Translations under genes and position numbers: made by a program
In this document: piece by piece, positions 33,029 through 41,614 of the stretch
Layout of the letters: every line of letters begins with the position of its first letter
Position numbering within the stretch: position 1 is the first letter of the stretch
The notes under the pieces: model-generated
Database searches by the model: none
What the model saw: the letters and a program-made list of their open reading frames with translations, nothing else
What the model was told of the DNA's origin: nothing
DNA from: a virus
IMG/VR virus record: IMGVR_UViG_3300007538_000049
Coordinates: 1 to 44,883 of that record
Length of the DNA: 44,883 bases
Reading direction: 5' to 3' (one strand)

Positions 33029-36000
33029 ATGGCAGGTCCGATAAGAAAAGTAAACAATAAATTTAGTTTAACTAAAGCTGAAAAAACATTAACTTCTGGA
33101 ATAGATGAGCTTTTTGGTGATGGATCAGATGGAGATTTAACTGTTTCCTCTGGACAAACTATATATCTATCAAGTGATATGTACTACAAGAATTTAACCG
33201 TAGAATCAGGTGGAATTCTTTTTACGAATGGTTTTAGAATATTTGTAAATGACACTTTGATCAACAATGGTACCATAGGGTTGCCGTCTAACATTTCGGA
33301 AACAGCTAATTCTTCAACTGTTTCCAGAAGATCAGATATCGTAAAGAGTTATGCGTGGGGAGAAGGTGACCAATCTCAATCTTTGGCTGACTACGAGATG
33401 TCAGATTTAGATAAGGCAATAAATGGTTATTTGATAGCAGCAGACGGCTCTATACATGCCGTATCTGGTGGGCAGCCGGGTGAATTTGTTGATACTCAGT
33501 TGACTGAAGCTGAGCAAGGGTCGCCAGGCAATCCGGGAAATCCAGGTAGCAAATTCGGTATTGCTCCAGGTGAGCCTGGTGGCCCTGGTAATCCGGGCAA
33601 TCCTGGGTCTGATGGAAATGAAGCTACAGTGGGCACTACAGTAACTAGGGGTAAAGGCGGCGGCGTTGTGCTTTTGATCGCTAAAAATGTTTCTGGCTCT
33701 GGATCACTAGTCAGTTCTGGCACTGCTGGCTCTGTTTCTGGCTCCAATACAGATGGATTGGATGGCAATCCTGGCAATCCTGGCAATCCTGCTCCAGATA
33801 TAGATGCATTTGCGAATACTGGTTCTCCTTATGAGGCTGGAATAAACGCCGGTGTTTTTTATGTTCCTGCAGGTCAACATCAACATCCTGCTGGAACTGG
33901 TCCTATATATTTGGCAACGGGGGGAAAATTTAGCCACACTGCTACTGTTTCCGGCGGAAATTACAATACCTCTCGTCATTATCATGGCGACCTTTATGCT
34001 GAAGATGATCTTTATGATGAATTAAATGCTTCTAATTTTCCAACAACTGCAAATTACTTTAATTTATCTTTAAATGCAGGTTATCACAGCCATCCTGGTT
34101 TTAATCCTTCGCCAATAACGGATCCAGTTTTTCAGGATCATCCGCCTGCTAACAGGCCTCAGGTGCAGAATCATACAGCGATATATACACCGGCAGGTGT
34201 AAATGCAGGGGAGCACAGGCATGGTGACGGTGGTCATTTAGCAAATACCCATAATGCTAACATTAATGATGGAACAGGTGTGCCTCATAATCAGCACACT
34301 GGACCGATTACTGGACATTTACCTGTTCCTCAAAATTATCCTGTGCTAGCTCAAAATGCAGGTTTTATTAACCACGATGCTGTTTACGTTCAGGGTGGAA
34401 TAAATGCAGGCTATCACACACATCCAAGCAGTGGTCATTTAGCTCCAACACATAATGCGCCGGTGAATGCAACCCATGCTCCTCATAATCAGCACACAGG
34501 GCCTATAACTGGTCATTTACCTGTTCCGCATAATTATCCTGCTCCAGCTATGAATGCTGGTTTTATTAACCATAATGCTAATTATGTGCAACCGGGTTTT
34601 AATGCCGGATATCATCATCATGGCGCTGGGTTAGTTCCTCCTTCTACGGTATTAAATGATCCCAATGCGGGTAATCCTTATCATACTCATAATTCTGGCC
34701 ACCATGCTGCTCAAACACATCATTATCACACTCCCCATAGCTATAATCATGCTTCTGGAAGTCATGCGCCGAATCCTACTTCAAATCACAACCATAATGC
34801 TAATGTTAATGCCGGCGGAACACACGGTCAATCTGGTTATCATACGCATCCATCTAGAACATTTACCCATACCAGCGCCAATCCTGGTCATTTTTATCCT
34901 TCGGATCCGCTGTATCCTTCTACTAGGCATTACCATTCTGGTCACAGGTATAATTCAAACCCATTTCATGCTGACGGCACAAGATTTTATAGACACGTTA
35001 TAAATTCTGGAAATACCCCGCATAATGCGGAGCCATACAATCCTTACGTTGTTGGACCACCAACACCTAGCGGTATCAAGGACCCGGTTCCTAGTCCTCA
35101 CAATGCGGCGGTCAGTGTTCACGTTAGCTCTCACCACAATGCCGGTAGTGGCGAAATACATGTTCCAGCTAGTCATCATTCCGCATCTGGTAATCATCCT
35201 GGTGGATCTCATGCTCCAGATCCAACACCTACAAGAACATACCCTCATACTGGAACCACTTATCAAACTCATAATTCAGGAAACTATGATCATGGTGCCG
35301 GTGTTGCCGATAATCATTTTGCTAATGTTTTACCAGATCCAATAGTTGCAAGAGGGCATCATAATACCGGCTATGGTCACACAGGGTCACCTTATACTGG
35401 ATACTATCCAGCTGGTCATGGTCAGATAAATAGTCACGTTAATCAAGGAAACTATGACCATGGCGCAGGTCAAGCTGATACCCATTTTGCTAATGTTTTA
35501 CCGGATCCTATAGTTGCAAGGGGTCATACGCCAAGCAGTGAGCCTTTGGCAAATTTTGGACATACTGGGTCTCCTTATCCTGGCTATTATCCAGCTGGTA
35601 CAGGAAACATAAATACACACCATAACACGGGAACTCATCCGCATGGGGGCGGTAATGTTGATGAGCATTTTGGCCCTTATTTGCCAAATACTATACAGAC
35701 TAGAGGTTACACCCCTCATGTTGGTACACCTACAGCAAATTCTGGTCACGATGGGTCACCTTATGACGGTTACTGGCCCGCTGGTCAACACAATCATGCT
35801 ACAGGTCCTGTTTCTCCACTTAATGATCCTACGGCAATTTCTGCATCTGATTTATCTGGTCCAGACTTTTATGGACCAACAGGAACAGGTCCATTTGGAA
35901 GTGGTAGTCATACCGGTACAGTTTTTGGTCCAGGTCACAATCCGGGGTATCACGAGGGCACTAGGGGGGTGGCTCATTTTGTGGGCACCTCTAATGGAAC

Positions 36001-36400
36001 AAACTTCGCTGCTCATGTATTAGATCCTTCCATAACCTTAGTTGGTCAAAGCCTTGTCCAGAGTACTGGTGGTTCACAAAATCCAGTTTCTTTTACATCA
36101 GGAATACATTATCATCCAGCTTATGATATAAGTCATGCAACTGGTGAGCCAGCCCCAGGTAATCAACATACAGGAAGTCCGTATCCAGCAGGTGTGAATC
36201 AATCCTATTTTAATTTATTTTACCAAGGTGGAGATGGGGGCACGGGTGGAGATGGGGGAGCGGGATCTGTAGTTAATGCTCCAGCGTCTTCGGATCCTGG
36301 GTATGACGGTGGAATAGTGGTTGTATCCATGTCTGCCGGAAATGTTGCAAATCAGTTTGCTCACTCTAATTTTGCTAAATCTATAATTTTAGACAGTTAA
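33029..36400 (+). CDS. Giant His-rich adhesin
   Basis: This protein has 1123 residues. The N-terminal 90 residues and the C-terminal 80 (GGDGGTGGDGGAGSVV, GIVVVSMS) match the short adhesin before it. A collagen-like G-N-P-G-N-P-G patch lies near 160-185 and 245-257. Between about 280 and 1050 lies an insertion of very unusual make-up. By my hand count the whole protein has about 95 His, with many H-x-H motifs (HQH, HYH, HTH, HRH, HNH), and repeated modules such as GHLPVPHNYP and HFANVLPDPIVARGH. H-x-H motifs in T4 gp37 and phage spikes bind iron, so metal binding is likely but inferred. Probably the receptor-binding tip. Confidence 0.8.
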   Translation: MAGPIRKVNNKFSLTKAEKTLTSGIDELFGDGSDGDLTVSSGQTIYLSSDMYYKNLTVESGGILFTNGFRIFVNDTLINNGTIGLPSNISETANSSTVSRRSDIVKSYAWGEGDQSQSLADYEMSDLDKAINGYLIAADGSIHAVSGGQPGEFVDTQLTEAEQGSPGNPGNPGSKFGIAPGEPGGPGNPGNPGSDGNEATVGTTVTRGKGGGVVLLIAKNVSGSGSLVSSGTAGSVSGSNTDGLDGNPGNPGNPAPDIDAFANTGSPYEAGINAGVFYVPAGQHQHPAGTGPIYLATGGKFSHTATVSGGNYNTSRHYHGDLYAEDDLYDELNASNFPTTANYFNLSLNAGYHSHPGFNPSPITDPVFQDHPPANRPQVQNHTAIYTPAGVNAGEHRHGDGGHLANTHNANINDGTGVPHNQHTGPITGHLPVPQNYPVLAQNAGFINHDAVYVQGGINAGYHTHPSSGHLAPTHNAPVNATHAPHNQHTGPITGHLPVPHNYPAPAMNAGFINHNANYVQPGFNAGYHHHGAGLVPPSTVLNDPNAGNPYHTHNSGHHAAQTHHYHTPHSYNHASGSHAPNPTSNHNHNANVNAGGTHGQSGYHTHPSRTFTHTSANPGHFYPSDPLYPSTRHYHSGHRYNSNPFHADGTRFYRHVINSGNTPHNAEPYNPYVVGPPTPSGIKDPVPSPHNAAVSVHVSSHHNAGSGEIHVPASHHSASGNHPGGSHAPDPTPTRTYPHTGTTYQTHNSGNYDHGAGVADNHFANVLPDPIVARGHHNTGYGHTGSPYTGYYPAGHGQINSHVNQGNYDHGAGQADTHFANVLPDPIVARGHTPSSEPLANFGHTGSPYPGYYPAGTGNINTHHNTGTHPHGGGNVDEHFGPYLPNTIQTRGYTPHVGTPTANSGHDGSPYDGYWPAGQHNHATGPVSPLNDPTAISASDLSGPDFYGPTGTGPFGSGSHTGTVFGPGHNPGYHEGTRGVAHFVGTSNGTNFAAHVLDPSITLVGQSLVQSTGGSQNPVSFTSGIHYHPAYDISHATGEPAPGNQHTGSPYPAGVNQSYFNLFYQGGDGGTGGDGGAGSVVNAPASSDPGYDGGIVVVSMSAGNVANQFAHSNFAKSIILDS
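34300..34630 (+). repeat. Repeated His-rich module (GHLPVP-NYP-AGFINH-NAGYH)
   Basis: Two nearly parallel copies read HNQHTGPITGHLPVP, NYP, NAGFINH and NAGYH in the same order within the His-rich insertion. Confidence 0.75.
35280..35790 (+). repeat. Repeated His-rich module (NYDHGAG-HFANVLPDP-GHTGSPY)
   Basis: Three copies, the first two very alike: NYDHGAG, HFANVLPDPIVARGH, GHTGSPY-GYYPAG. The third (THPHGGG, EHFGPYLPNTI, GHDGSPYDGYWPAG) is diverged. Confidence 0.75.
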
Positions 36401-36402
36401 TT

Positions 36403-36412
36403 GGTACTATAT
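36403..36412 (+). promoter_or_regulatory. GGTACTATAT promoter-like motif
   Basis: A looser copy of the recurrent motif, 35 bases before the ATG at 36448; a second fragment (ATGTTACTT) lies nearer the ribosome site. Confidence 0.4.
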
Positions 36413-36447
36413 TATCGATTCTACAATGTTACTTTTTAGGAGTTAAA

Positions 36448-36711
36448 ATGGCCTTTTTTGATAATCTCCCGTTGGAGACAAAATCTAATATAATTGAAAC
36501 ACAAAGACTTTCAAGTCTTCAGCAGATGTATGTTATACTAATACGACTAGGAATAAATCCTGAATCTTTTGACCCTTCTTCTTTTGAGGAGCAAAACTAT
36601 GAAGATCAGGGAGATGTTACCAATCAAGAAATGTTGGTTGATTTAATTAATCAAATAAATTTATTAACAAATATATCAACAGGCTTAGATTCAGCTACTC
36701 CATCTTCATAG
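36448..36711 (+). CDS. Small acidic helical protein, unknown
   Basis: This 87-residue protein starts MAFFDNLPLETKSNIIETQ, with AGGAG ten bases before the ATG. It contains a helical LQQMYVILIRLGINPESFDP and an acidic second half (EEQNYEDQGD). The LGINPESF phrase recalls NFNPENF in the minus-strand protein at 40989, a weak similarity. Function unknown. Confidence 0.65.
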   Translation: MAFFDNLPLETKSNIIETQRLSSLQQMYVILIRLGINPESFDPSSFEEQNYEDQGDVTNQEMLVDLINQINLLTNISTGLDSATPSS

Positions 36712-36715
36712 TTTG

Positions 36716-36724
36716 TGATATAAT
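36716..36724 (+). promoter_or_regulatory. Extended -10 TGATATAAT
   Basis: TGATATAAT is a perfect extended -10 element, 35 bases before the ATG at 36760. It differs from the TTAC-type motif used elsewhere, so another sigma factor context is possible. Confidence 0.45.
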
Positions 36725-36759
36725 TGAGGCGTTAAGTACGCTTCACTTTGGAGATGTGA

Positions 36760-37470
36760 ATGAACAATGTAGAATTAGAGTTCATAGGTGGTAAGTCTTC
36801 TTACATTTTAGAGGCTAAAAATGCTATAGATAGAACTGTTTGTCAAGAATTAATATCAGAATGTGTTAAGTATTACGATAAAATCTTTAACCCAGGCCCT
36901 ACTTTGGGAGGCTTAAATCCCTTTATAAAATCTAGTATGGATTTTAATTTTAGCGGTGTACAAGCCAGAGAATTAGGTGTTCCTTTTGATAATTTTTACA
37001 AGTATGAGAAAATCATAGAAGAAGCTCTTTTTGGTTGTTTAGCTTTTTATCAAAAAACTTATAACGAGTTATGGAATTGGCCAGGTATATGTGATACTGG
37101 TTTTCGTCTTCAGCATTATGTAAAAAATTTTGGTCACTATAGGCAGCATTCCGATGGGTCCCCTTGGGGTGGACCAAATGCTGTTAGTAGGGTATTGGCA
37201 GGCATCGTTTACCTTAATGATGTAGAGGTTGGTGGAGACACGTATTTTCCTTATCATGACGTAAGCGTTGCCGCAAAATCTGGCACTATTGCACTTTTCC
37301 CAACGTCTTGGACTCATCCACATCAAGGAAATCCAGCAATATCTAATGATAAATGGATAATAAGTACTTTTTATCTATGCAGTACAAACTCTTCATATCA
37401 AACCGAAGAAACTATTGAGGTTAAAGAGGAGGACTTAAAGCTTAAAAATGGAAAAGTTGAAGATGAATGA
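36760..37470 (+). CDS. 2OG-Fe(II) oxygenase (copy 13)
   Basis: This 236-residue protein has H130-x-D132 (RQHSDG), the VYLNDVEVGGDTYFPYHD strand, then THPHQGNP with H186 or H188, and K198 in NDKWIISTF. This is closer to the canonical prolyl 4-hydroxylase C-terminus (H-x-G-x-P...K) than the other copies are. The last 25 residues are highly charged and overlap the start of the next gene by about 20 bases. It starts the oxygenase-halogenase operon running to 41027. Confidence 0.86.
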   Translation: MNNVELEFIGGKSSYILEAKNAIDRTVCQELISECVKYYDKIFNPGPTLGGLNPFIKSSMDFNFSGVQARELGVPFDNFYKYEKIIEEALFGCLAFYQKTYNELWNWPGICDTGFRLQHYVKNFGHYRQHSDGSPWGGPNAVSRVLAGIVYLNDVEVGGDTYFPYHDVSVAAKSGTIALFPTSWTHPHQGNPAISNDKWIISTFYLCSTNSSYQTEETIEVKEEDLKLKNGKVEDE

Positions 37471-38107
37471 AAAGTATTTTGATGAAATAACTGGTGACTA
37501 TTTACTGGTAAGGCCGGATCCATTTTCTATTAAAGATGTTTTTGAAAAAGATTACTTTGATAAACTGAAGAAATATTTGTATGAAAAAAAAGAGGATAGA
37601 GAAGGATTTGTCTACGATGCAAACTTTGGTAGAACAACATACCATTCATCTCGTGCAAATCAAAATGAGATTTTTATAGAGTCCGCACGAAAACTTGTTC
37701 CTAAAGCAAGAGAGATATTTAATTCTGAAAAACTAGATTTTTCATATTGCCTCTTCTCTGTATATAGGGGAAATAGAGCTAATTTATACTATCATGTTGA
37801 TGATAACGCATGCACATATACCATAGATTTATGTGTTCATCAAAACACTCCTTGGCCCCTACATGTGGTTGACCAACAGTTCATACTTGACGAAAATGAA
37901 GCTGTATGTTATTATGGGGAGGATCAATATCATTGGAGGGAAAAATTTCCCGACCCAAAAAATAACGAAGTAGCTATGATATTTTATCATTTTGTTGATT
38001 CTGATCACTGGTTTTTTTCTGGTGAACAAGATGCACACTCAACTATAGTGGAGAGAAGAAGAAGTAGTATGGAAAAATATTATAACAACAGGGATGTATT
38101 TAAGTAG
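37448..38107 (+). CDS. 2OG-Fe(II) oxygenase-like protein, divergent (copy 14)
   Basis: This 219-residue protein has H116-x-D118 (YYHVDDN) and H162 in YHWREKFPDP; YTIDLCVHQNTPWPLHV and ENEAVCYYGEDQ form the strands between. The arrangement (HVDDN, TIDLC, WPL, HWR, FHFV) fits a bacterial family of iron/2OG-type enzymes, but it differs from the GGE/YFP type of its neighbours. The TWPL/HWR layout has no clear Arg/Lys ligand by eye. An in-frame ATG at 37463 is an alternative start. It overlaps the previous gene. Confidence 0.7.
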   Translation: MEKLKMNEKYFDEITGDYLLVRPDPFSIKDVFEKDYFDKLKKYLYEKKEDREGFVYDANFGRTTYHSSRANQNEIFIESARKLVPKAREIFNSEKLDFSYCLFSVYRGNRANLYYHVDDNACTYTIDLCVHQNTPWPLHVVDQQFILDENEAVCYYGEDQYHWREKFPDPKNNEVAMIFYHFVDSDHWFFSGEQDAHSTIVERRRSSMEKYYNNRDVFK

Positions 38108-38120
38108 AAGAAGGAATTAT

Positions 38121-38714
38121 ATGCAATACGAAGAGATAGCACCGTGTATTTTTTATTATAAAAATGTTTTTACAGAAGGTAAAAGACTTATTGATTTAGT
38201 TGAAAAAGAGTGCTCAAATGAATGGGGTTACCTTAATTGGGTAAGGGCTCAGGTTGGTGATGGATATATTTCTGATGTAAGAACATCTATGGCATGTGAA
38301 CTTGCCCCTATCTCTTCCCAGGAAATAGGTGATGAATCAGTTGTCCCACTTGTAGAAACTTGGTTAAATATTTTTAAATCTATAGACAAAGTCGTGTGGC
38401 ATTATAGGGAGGAAAATGAGCTTCAGTTAGAATCCGATGAAGGTTTTAGGGTTCTTAGGTATGGGAGAGGCGCAGAATATCGTGCACATCATGATCACGG
38501 ACCTGGAAACAGAAGAGTTCTTAGTCTTGTATCGTTTCTGAATGATGATTTTACTGGAGGTCAATTAGAATTTCCTAAGTTTGACGTTACAGTTCAGCCA
38601 GAAAAAGGGGCATGTGTTCTTTTCCCATCAAATTTCCCATATTTACACATAGCTCATCCTGCCGGTGTGGAAGATGGAACTGTTAAGTACTCTTTAGTTA
38701 CATGGTATAGGTGA
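38121..38714 (+). CDS. 2OG-Fe(II) oxygenase (copy 15)
   Basis: This protein has 197 residues from the ATG at 38121, which follows AAGGAA; an upstream ATG at 38094 lies inside the previous gene. Marks: H123-H-D125 (RAHHDHG), FLNDDFTGGQLEFPKFD, then LHIAHP with H176 or H179, and K189 near VKYSLVTWY. The stop overlaps the halogenase region by a few bases, so this oxygenase and the halogenase are probably co-expressed and may act on one molecule in turn. Confidence 0.85.
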   Translation: MQYEEIAPCIFYYKNVFTEGKRLIDLVEKECSNEWGYLNWVRAQVGDGYISDVRTSMACELAPISSQEIGDESVVPLVETWLNIFKSIDKVVWHYREENELQLESDEGFRVLRYGRGAEYRAHHDHGPGNRRVLSLVSFLNDDFTGGQLEFPKFDVTVQPEKGACVLFPSNFPYLHIAHPAGVEDGTVKYSLVTWYR

Positions 38715-38719
38715 TCCCT

Positions 38720-40225
38720 ATGCCGAACCAAAAACATATAGTTATAGCTGGAGCTGGTACCGCTGGTTTGACTTCAGCTTTAATTTTTAGAAGAACTTTT
38801 CCGTCTTATAATATAACTGTAGTTCATTCTGAAAAAAACCCTATCATAGGTGTTGGAGAAGGTTCTACTGAGCACTGGAGATGGTTTCAAGACTATGTTG
38901 GGATTGATGTTCATGAAATGATTTGTTACGCAGATGTAACTCATAAATATGGTATTAAGTTTGAAGATTGGACTTCTCATACTCCTAGCTATTTTCATTC
39001 AGTTTCTGGTTCCGGATTAACTGCAAACAATTTCTACGGCACTTACGCATTCTGCTTAGAAAACGACCTGTTGTTGACCAACACTTTTTCCTGGAAAGGA
39101 ATAATTAAAGATAGGGTAATTCTTAATGTTGACGAAGAAGGTGTTGACAGAACTCACTATGGTACAAATCAATATCATTTTGATACACATAAATTAAATC
39201 TTTATTTAAGAAATTTTTGCTCATCAAACGGTATAAATTTCGTTAATGGTGAAATAGAAAAAGTTATCAAAGATGACAAAGGATATATAAGTGCATTAAA
39301 AATTTCTTCGCTAAAGTCACCCTTGCCCGGAGATTTTTTTATAGATTCAACAGGTTTTCAAAGAGTATTGATGAAAACTATGCAAAATCAAGAGTACACT
39401 TCTTACAGTAAGTATTTACCTTGTGATTCCGCTTTAGTTTTTCAAACTCCATTAGATGAATATGGAAAAATACATCCCTACACAATAGCAAAAAGAATGA
39501 ATGCAGGATGGATGTGGGAAATACCAACTCAATCAAGAAGAGGGAATGGATATGTATTTTCCTCTAAACACATATCGAAAGAGGAGGCTTTAAAGGAAGC
39601 TTCAGATAAAATTGGTACAGAAATAGATGATTATAGGTTTATAGATTTTAAAACAGGTTATTGGAATAAAACTTGGCAAAAAAACTGTGTGGCGATAGGA
39701 TTATCTTCCGGTTTTATTGAGCCTTTAGAGGCAACTTCTATATCAATTTCAATACAACAGGCAAAGCTTTTGTGTTCCTATATTCCAACTTTTGATGACG
39801 GTTCAGATATTATGGTTGAAGAATATCATAGGATAATGGATTCAATTATGGAGAATTGTGTCTCTATGATAGCACTTCATTATGTTTGTGACAAAGAAGA
39901 TACGTCAATGTGGGCGGAGCAAAAAGATAAAGAAAAGCCAGAACTGTTAAAGCGTTTATTGCATTTATGGAAAAACAAAACTCCAGAAAATCACGACATA
40001 AAAACAACAGGATTTGAACTTTTTCATGCCCCTCACTTTTGGCATGTTGCGCAAGGGCAGGGAGTTCTAAGTAGAGATATCGCATCAATACAACTTGATG
40101 CGTATGGATCTAGGCCAAGTTCAATAGATCATATAAATAAACTAACTTCTCACCAGATATCTTTGAAGGAGGCGGATCATGCCGAAGAGCTCAAAAAAAC
40201 CAGAGATTCAATTAGTCAGTCCTAA
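38720..40225 (+). CDS. Flavin-dependent tryptophan-halogenase-like protein
   Basis: This protein has 501 residues from the ATG at 38720; a GTG at 38711 is in frame. FAD-binding IVIAGAGTAGL is near residue 10, then IIGVGEGSTEHW. The catalytic Lys is K76 in HKYGIKFEDW, the WxWxIP hallmark is WMWEIP at 264-269, and EPLEATS has E337. These match the flavin-dependent halogenases, including cyanophage VirX1. They use FADH2, O2 and a halide to halogenate aromatic rings. The substrate is unknown: a small molecule, or an aromatic residue of a peptide. A flavin reductase is not in the window, so it must come from the host. Confidence 0.88.
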   Translation: MPNQKHIVIAGAGTAGLTSALIFRRTFPSYNITVVHSEKNPIIGVGEGSTEHWRWFQDYVGIDVHEMICYADVTHKYGIKFEDWTSHTPSYFHSVSGSGLTANNFYGTYAFCLENDLLLTNTFSWKGIIKDRVILNVDEEGVDRTHYGTNQYHFDTHKLNLYLRNFCSSNGINFVNGEIEKVIKDDKGYISALKISSLKSPLPGDFFIDSTGFQRVLMKTMQNQEYTSYSKYLPCDSALVFQTPLDEYGKIHPYTIAKRMNAGWMWEIPTQSRRGNGYVFSSKHISKEEALKEASDKIGTEIDDYRFIDFKTGYWNKTWQKNCVAIGLSSGFIEPLEATSISISIQQAKLLCSYIPTFDDGSDIMVEEYHRIMDSIMENCVSMIALHYVCDKEDTSMWAEQKDKEKPELLKRLLHLWKNKTPENHDIKTTGFELFHAPHFWHVAQGQGVLSRDIASIQLDAYGSRPSSIDHINKLTSHQISLKEADHAEELKKTRDSISQS

Positions 40226-41027
40226 AACTTTTAAAGATATTCCAGAAGTAAAGCCGGGTCAAATATTTATTACTCCATGCACGGATCTTTTACTTGATCC
40301 ATCTATTATGCCTTTAGATAACTATAAAAATTGGCCTCAATGGTGGAAAGACATGGGAGCACAAGAAGGCTCGTTAAGAAGATGTGCTGGTACTTCAGAT
40401 TATATATCTCTAGGTTTTACTGTAAGATCATGGGCAAAAATGGATTTTAGGCCTTCTGCAGATAGGTCCCACTGGGAATCTAAGGTAGATATATCCCATC
40501 CTCATCCGTTTCAAATACAAGGATTTAATTATTCTCAAACAGGATCTTGTCCCGTAACAGAAGTTAGAGATTTGAAGGAAGCTAATTATATAAAGATAGT
40601 TAGCCCTTGGCTTTATAAAACTGCTCCAGGATGGTCGTGTTTATTTTTACCACCTTTGTGGGAGCCCAATTCTAATTATACCTTGCTTCCATCGATAGTT
40701 AATACCGACTACTATCATCACGCCAATGTTGTTCTAAATGTTATTGGTAAAGAAGGTTTTTCTATAATGGAAGGAGATCCGCTCCAGCATGTTATACCAA
40801 TACCGAGAGGTGAGGGGTTGGAGTATTTTTGGGGTGACAGTAGGGCTTTTGAATTTTTAGATCAAAAAGGCTTTGGTACGGTATTTCACCCTCATAATAT
40901 GAAGGGTAAATATAAGAAAACTCAAAGAATTTATGACTACGAATCGCCTGATATTTCTACATTAGGTAAAACTAACTGGAAAGTTAGACTAAGAAATTTT
41001 TTCAGAAATATATTTAAGATCTTCTAA
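40179..41027 (+). CDS. DUF6065-like protein (copy 2)
   Basis: This 282-residue protein starts inside the halogenase end, after AAGGAGG seven bases from the ATG. It shares layout with the DUF6065 gene at 21466: a WWKDMGAQEGSLRRCAG start, then IVSPWLYKTAPGWSCLFLPP, a SIVNTDYYHHANVVLNVIG strand, and MEGDPLQHVIPIPRG. The N-terminus is Lys/Pro-rich. Its function is unknown; the repeated pairing with oxygenases suggests a shared pathway. It overlaps the convergent gene at 40989 by 39 bases. Confidence 0.72.
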   Translation: MPKSSKKPEIQLVSPKTFKDIPEVKPGQIFITPCTDLLLDPSIMPLDNYKNWPQWWKDMGAQEGSLRRCAGTSDYISLGFTVRSWAKMDFRPSADRSHWESKVDISHPHPFQIQGFNYSQTGSCPVTEVRDLKEANYIKIVSPWLYKTAPGWSCLFLPPLWEPNSNYTLLPSIVNTDYYHHANVVLNVIGKEGFSIMEGDPLQHVIPIPRGEGLEYFWGDSRAFEFLDQKGFGTVFHPHNMKGKYKKTQRIYDYESPDISTLGKTNWKVRLRNFFRNIFKIF

Positions 41028-41237
41028 ATCTTTTAATATTATTCTTCTGCATTTGTGATCAGATTCTGGTACTTCTTCAGCCAATCCGAGAAAATTTTCA
41101 GGATTAAAGTTTAGTTTCAATAAATTGGCATATATATAAGATTTTATTGATATTATTAAACTGTTTATCTGATCAACACTTAATTCATTGATCATATCAT
41201 CAATTATTTGTGGTGTTAAAAAATCCTGCTCATCCAT
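40989..41237 (-). CDS. Small helical acidic protein, unknown
   Basis: This 82-residue, mostly helical protein (DEQDFLTPQIIDDMINELS, DLEDLKYISEKIS) is on the minus strand, and its end overlaps the DUF6065-like gene by 39 bases. Its start overlaps the stop of the upstream gene by 8 bases. A NFNPENF phrase recalls the small gene at 36448. Function unknown. Confidence 0.65.
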   Translation of the reverse strand: MDEQDFLTPQIIDDMINELSVDQINSLIISIKSYIYANLLKLNFNPENFLGLAEEVPESDHKCRRIILKDLEDLKYISEKIS

Positions 41238-41586
41238 TCTTTATCGCCCTAATGCACTCTCCACCAATTTCTATCAGTTTTCCATCAGAAAATTTAGCGT
41301 GATATTCAATAAAGTATCCACCTCCACTGGGATGAGGTACTACAGTGCAAAAACTAATATTTCCAGTGTGATGAGTTTCAATATTTGCAAGACCTTCTCT
41401 GATAAAGAGTACTCCGTGAGATGTTATCAGGTATTGATCAAGAACTTTATTGAAATCTTTTGTTTGGAATTCTGTTTCATATCCAAAATGTTTAGTGTTC
41501 CCAGCGTTAAAAACTAGGGTTAAATCTTCGCTTACCTCTATATTTGGCAATCTGTAATTTGTTCGGATATAATCAAACATTCCCAT
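41230..41586 (-). CDS. Phage hypothetical of the MFDY/FQTKDF type
   Basis: This protein has 118 residues from the ATG at 41586, with GGAG just upstream; MGMFDY could also start at the second ATG. It carries the phrases MFDYIRTNYRLP and FQTKDFNKVLDQYLITSHG, found in small conserved phage proteins of unknown role. It sits between the 543-aa gene and a small helical protein and is probably read with both. Confidence 0.7.
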   Translation of the reverse strand: MGMFDYIRTNYRLPNIEVSEDLTLVFNAGNTKHFGYETEFQTKDFNKVLDQYLITSHGVLFIREGLANIETHHTGNISFCTVVPHPSGGGYFIEYHAKFSDGKLIEIGGECIRAIKNG

Positions 41587-41614
41587 TTTTCTCCAATTTT
41601 TGTTCACTATCAAA

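Noticed and set aside
33496-35749. Several open frames antisense or out of phase with the His-rich adhesin
   Set aside because: Codon bias of His/Pro/Gly repeats keeps other frames open; composition is unlike any protein family.
32251-36400. Pectate-lyase-like or other enzymatic depolymerase
   Set aside because: Beta-helix-like segments are short, and no catalytic Asp/Glu cluster was seen; Gly-rich and His-rich adhesin features explain the proteins better.
38720-40225. Geranylgeranyl reductase or another FAD monooxygenase instead of halogenase
   Set aside because: WMWEIP and a Lys in HKYGIKFEDW are hallmarks of flavin-dependent halogenases.
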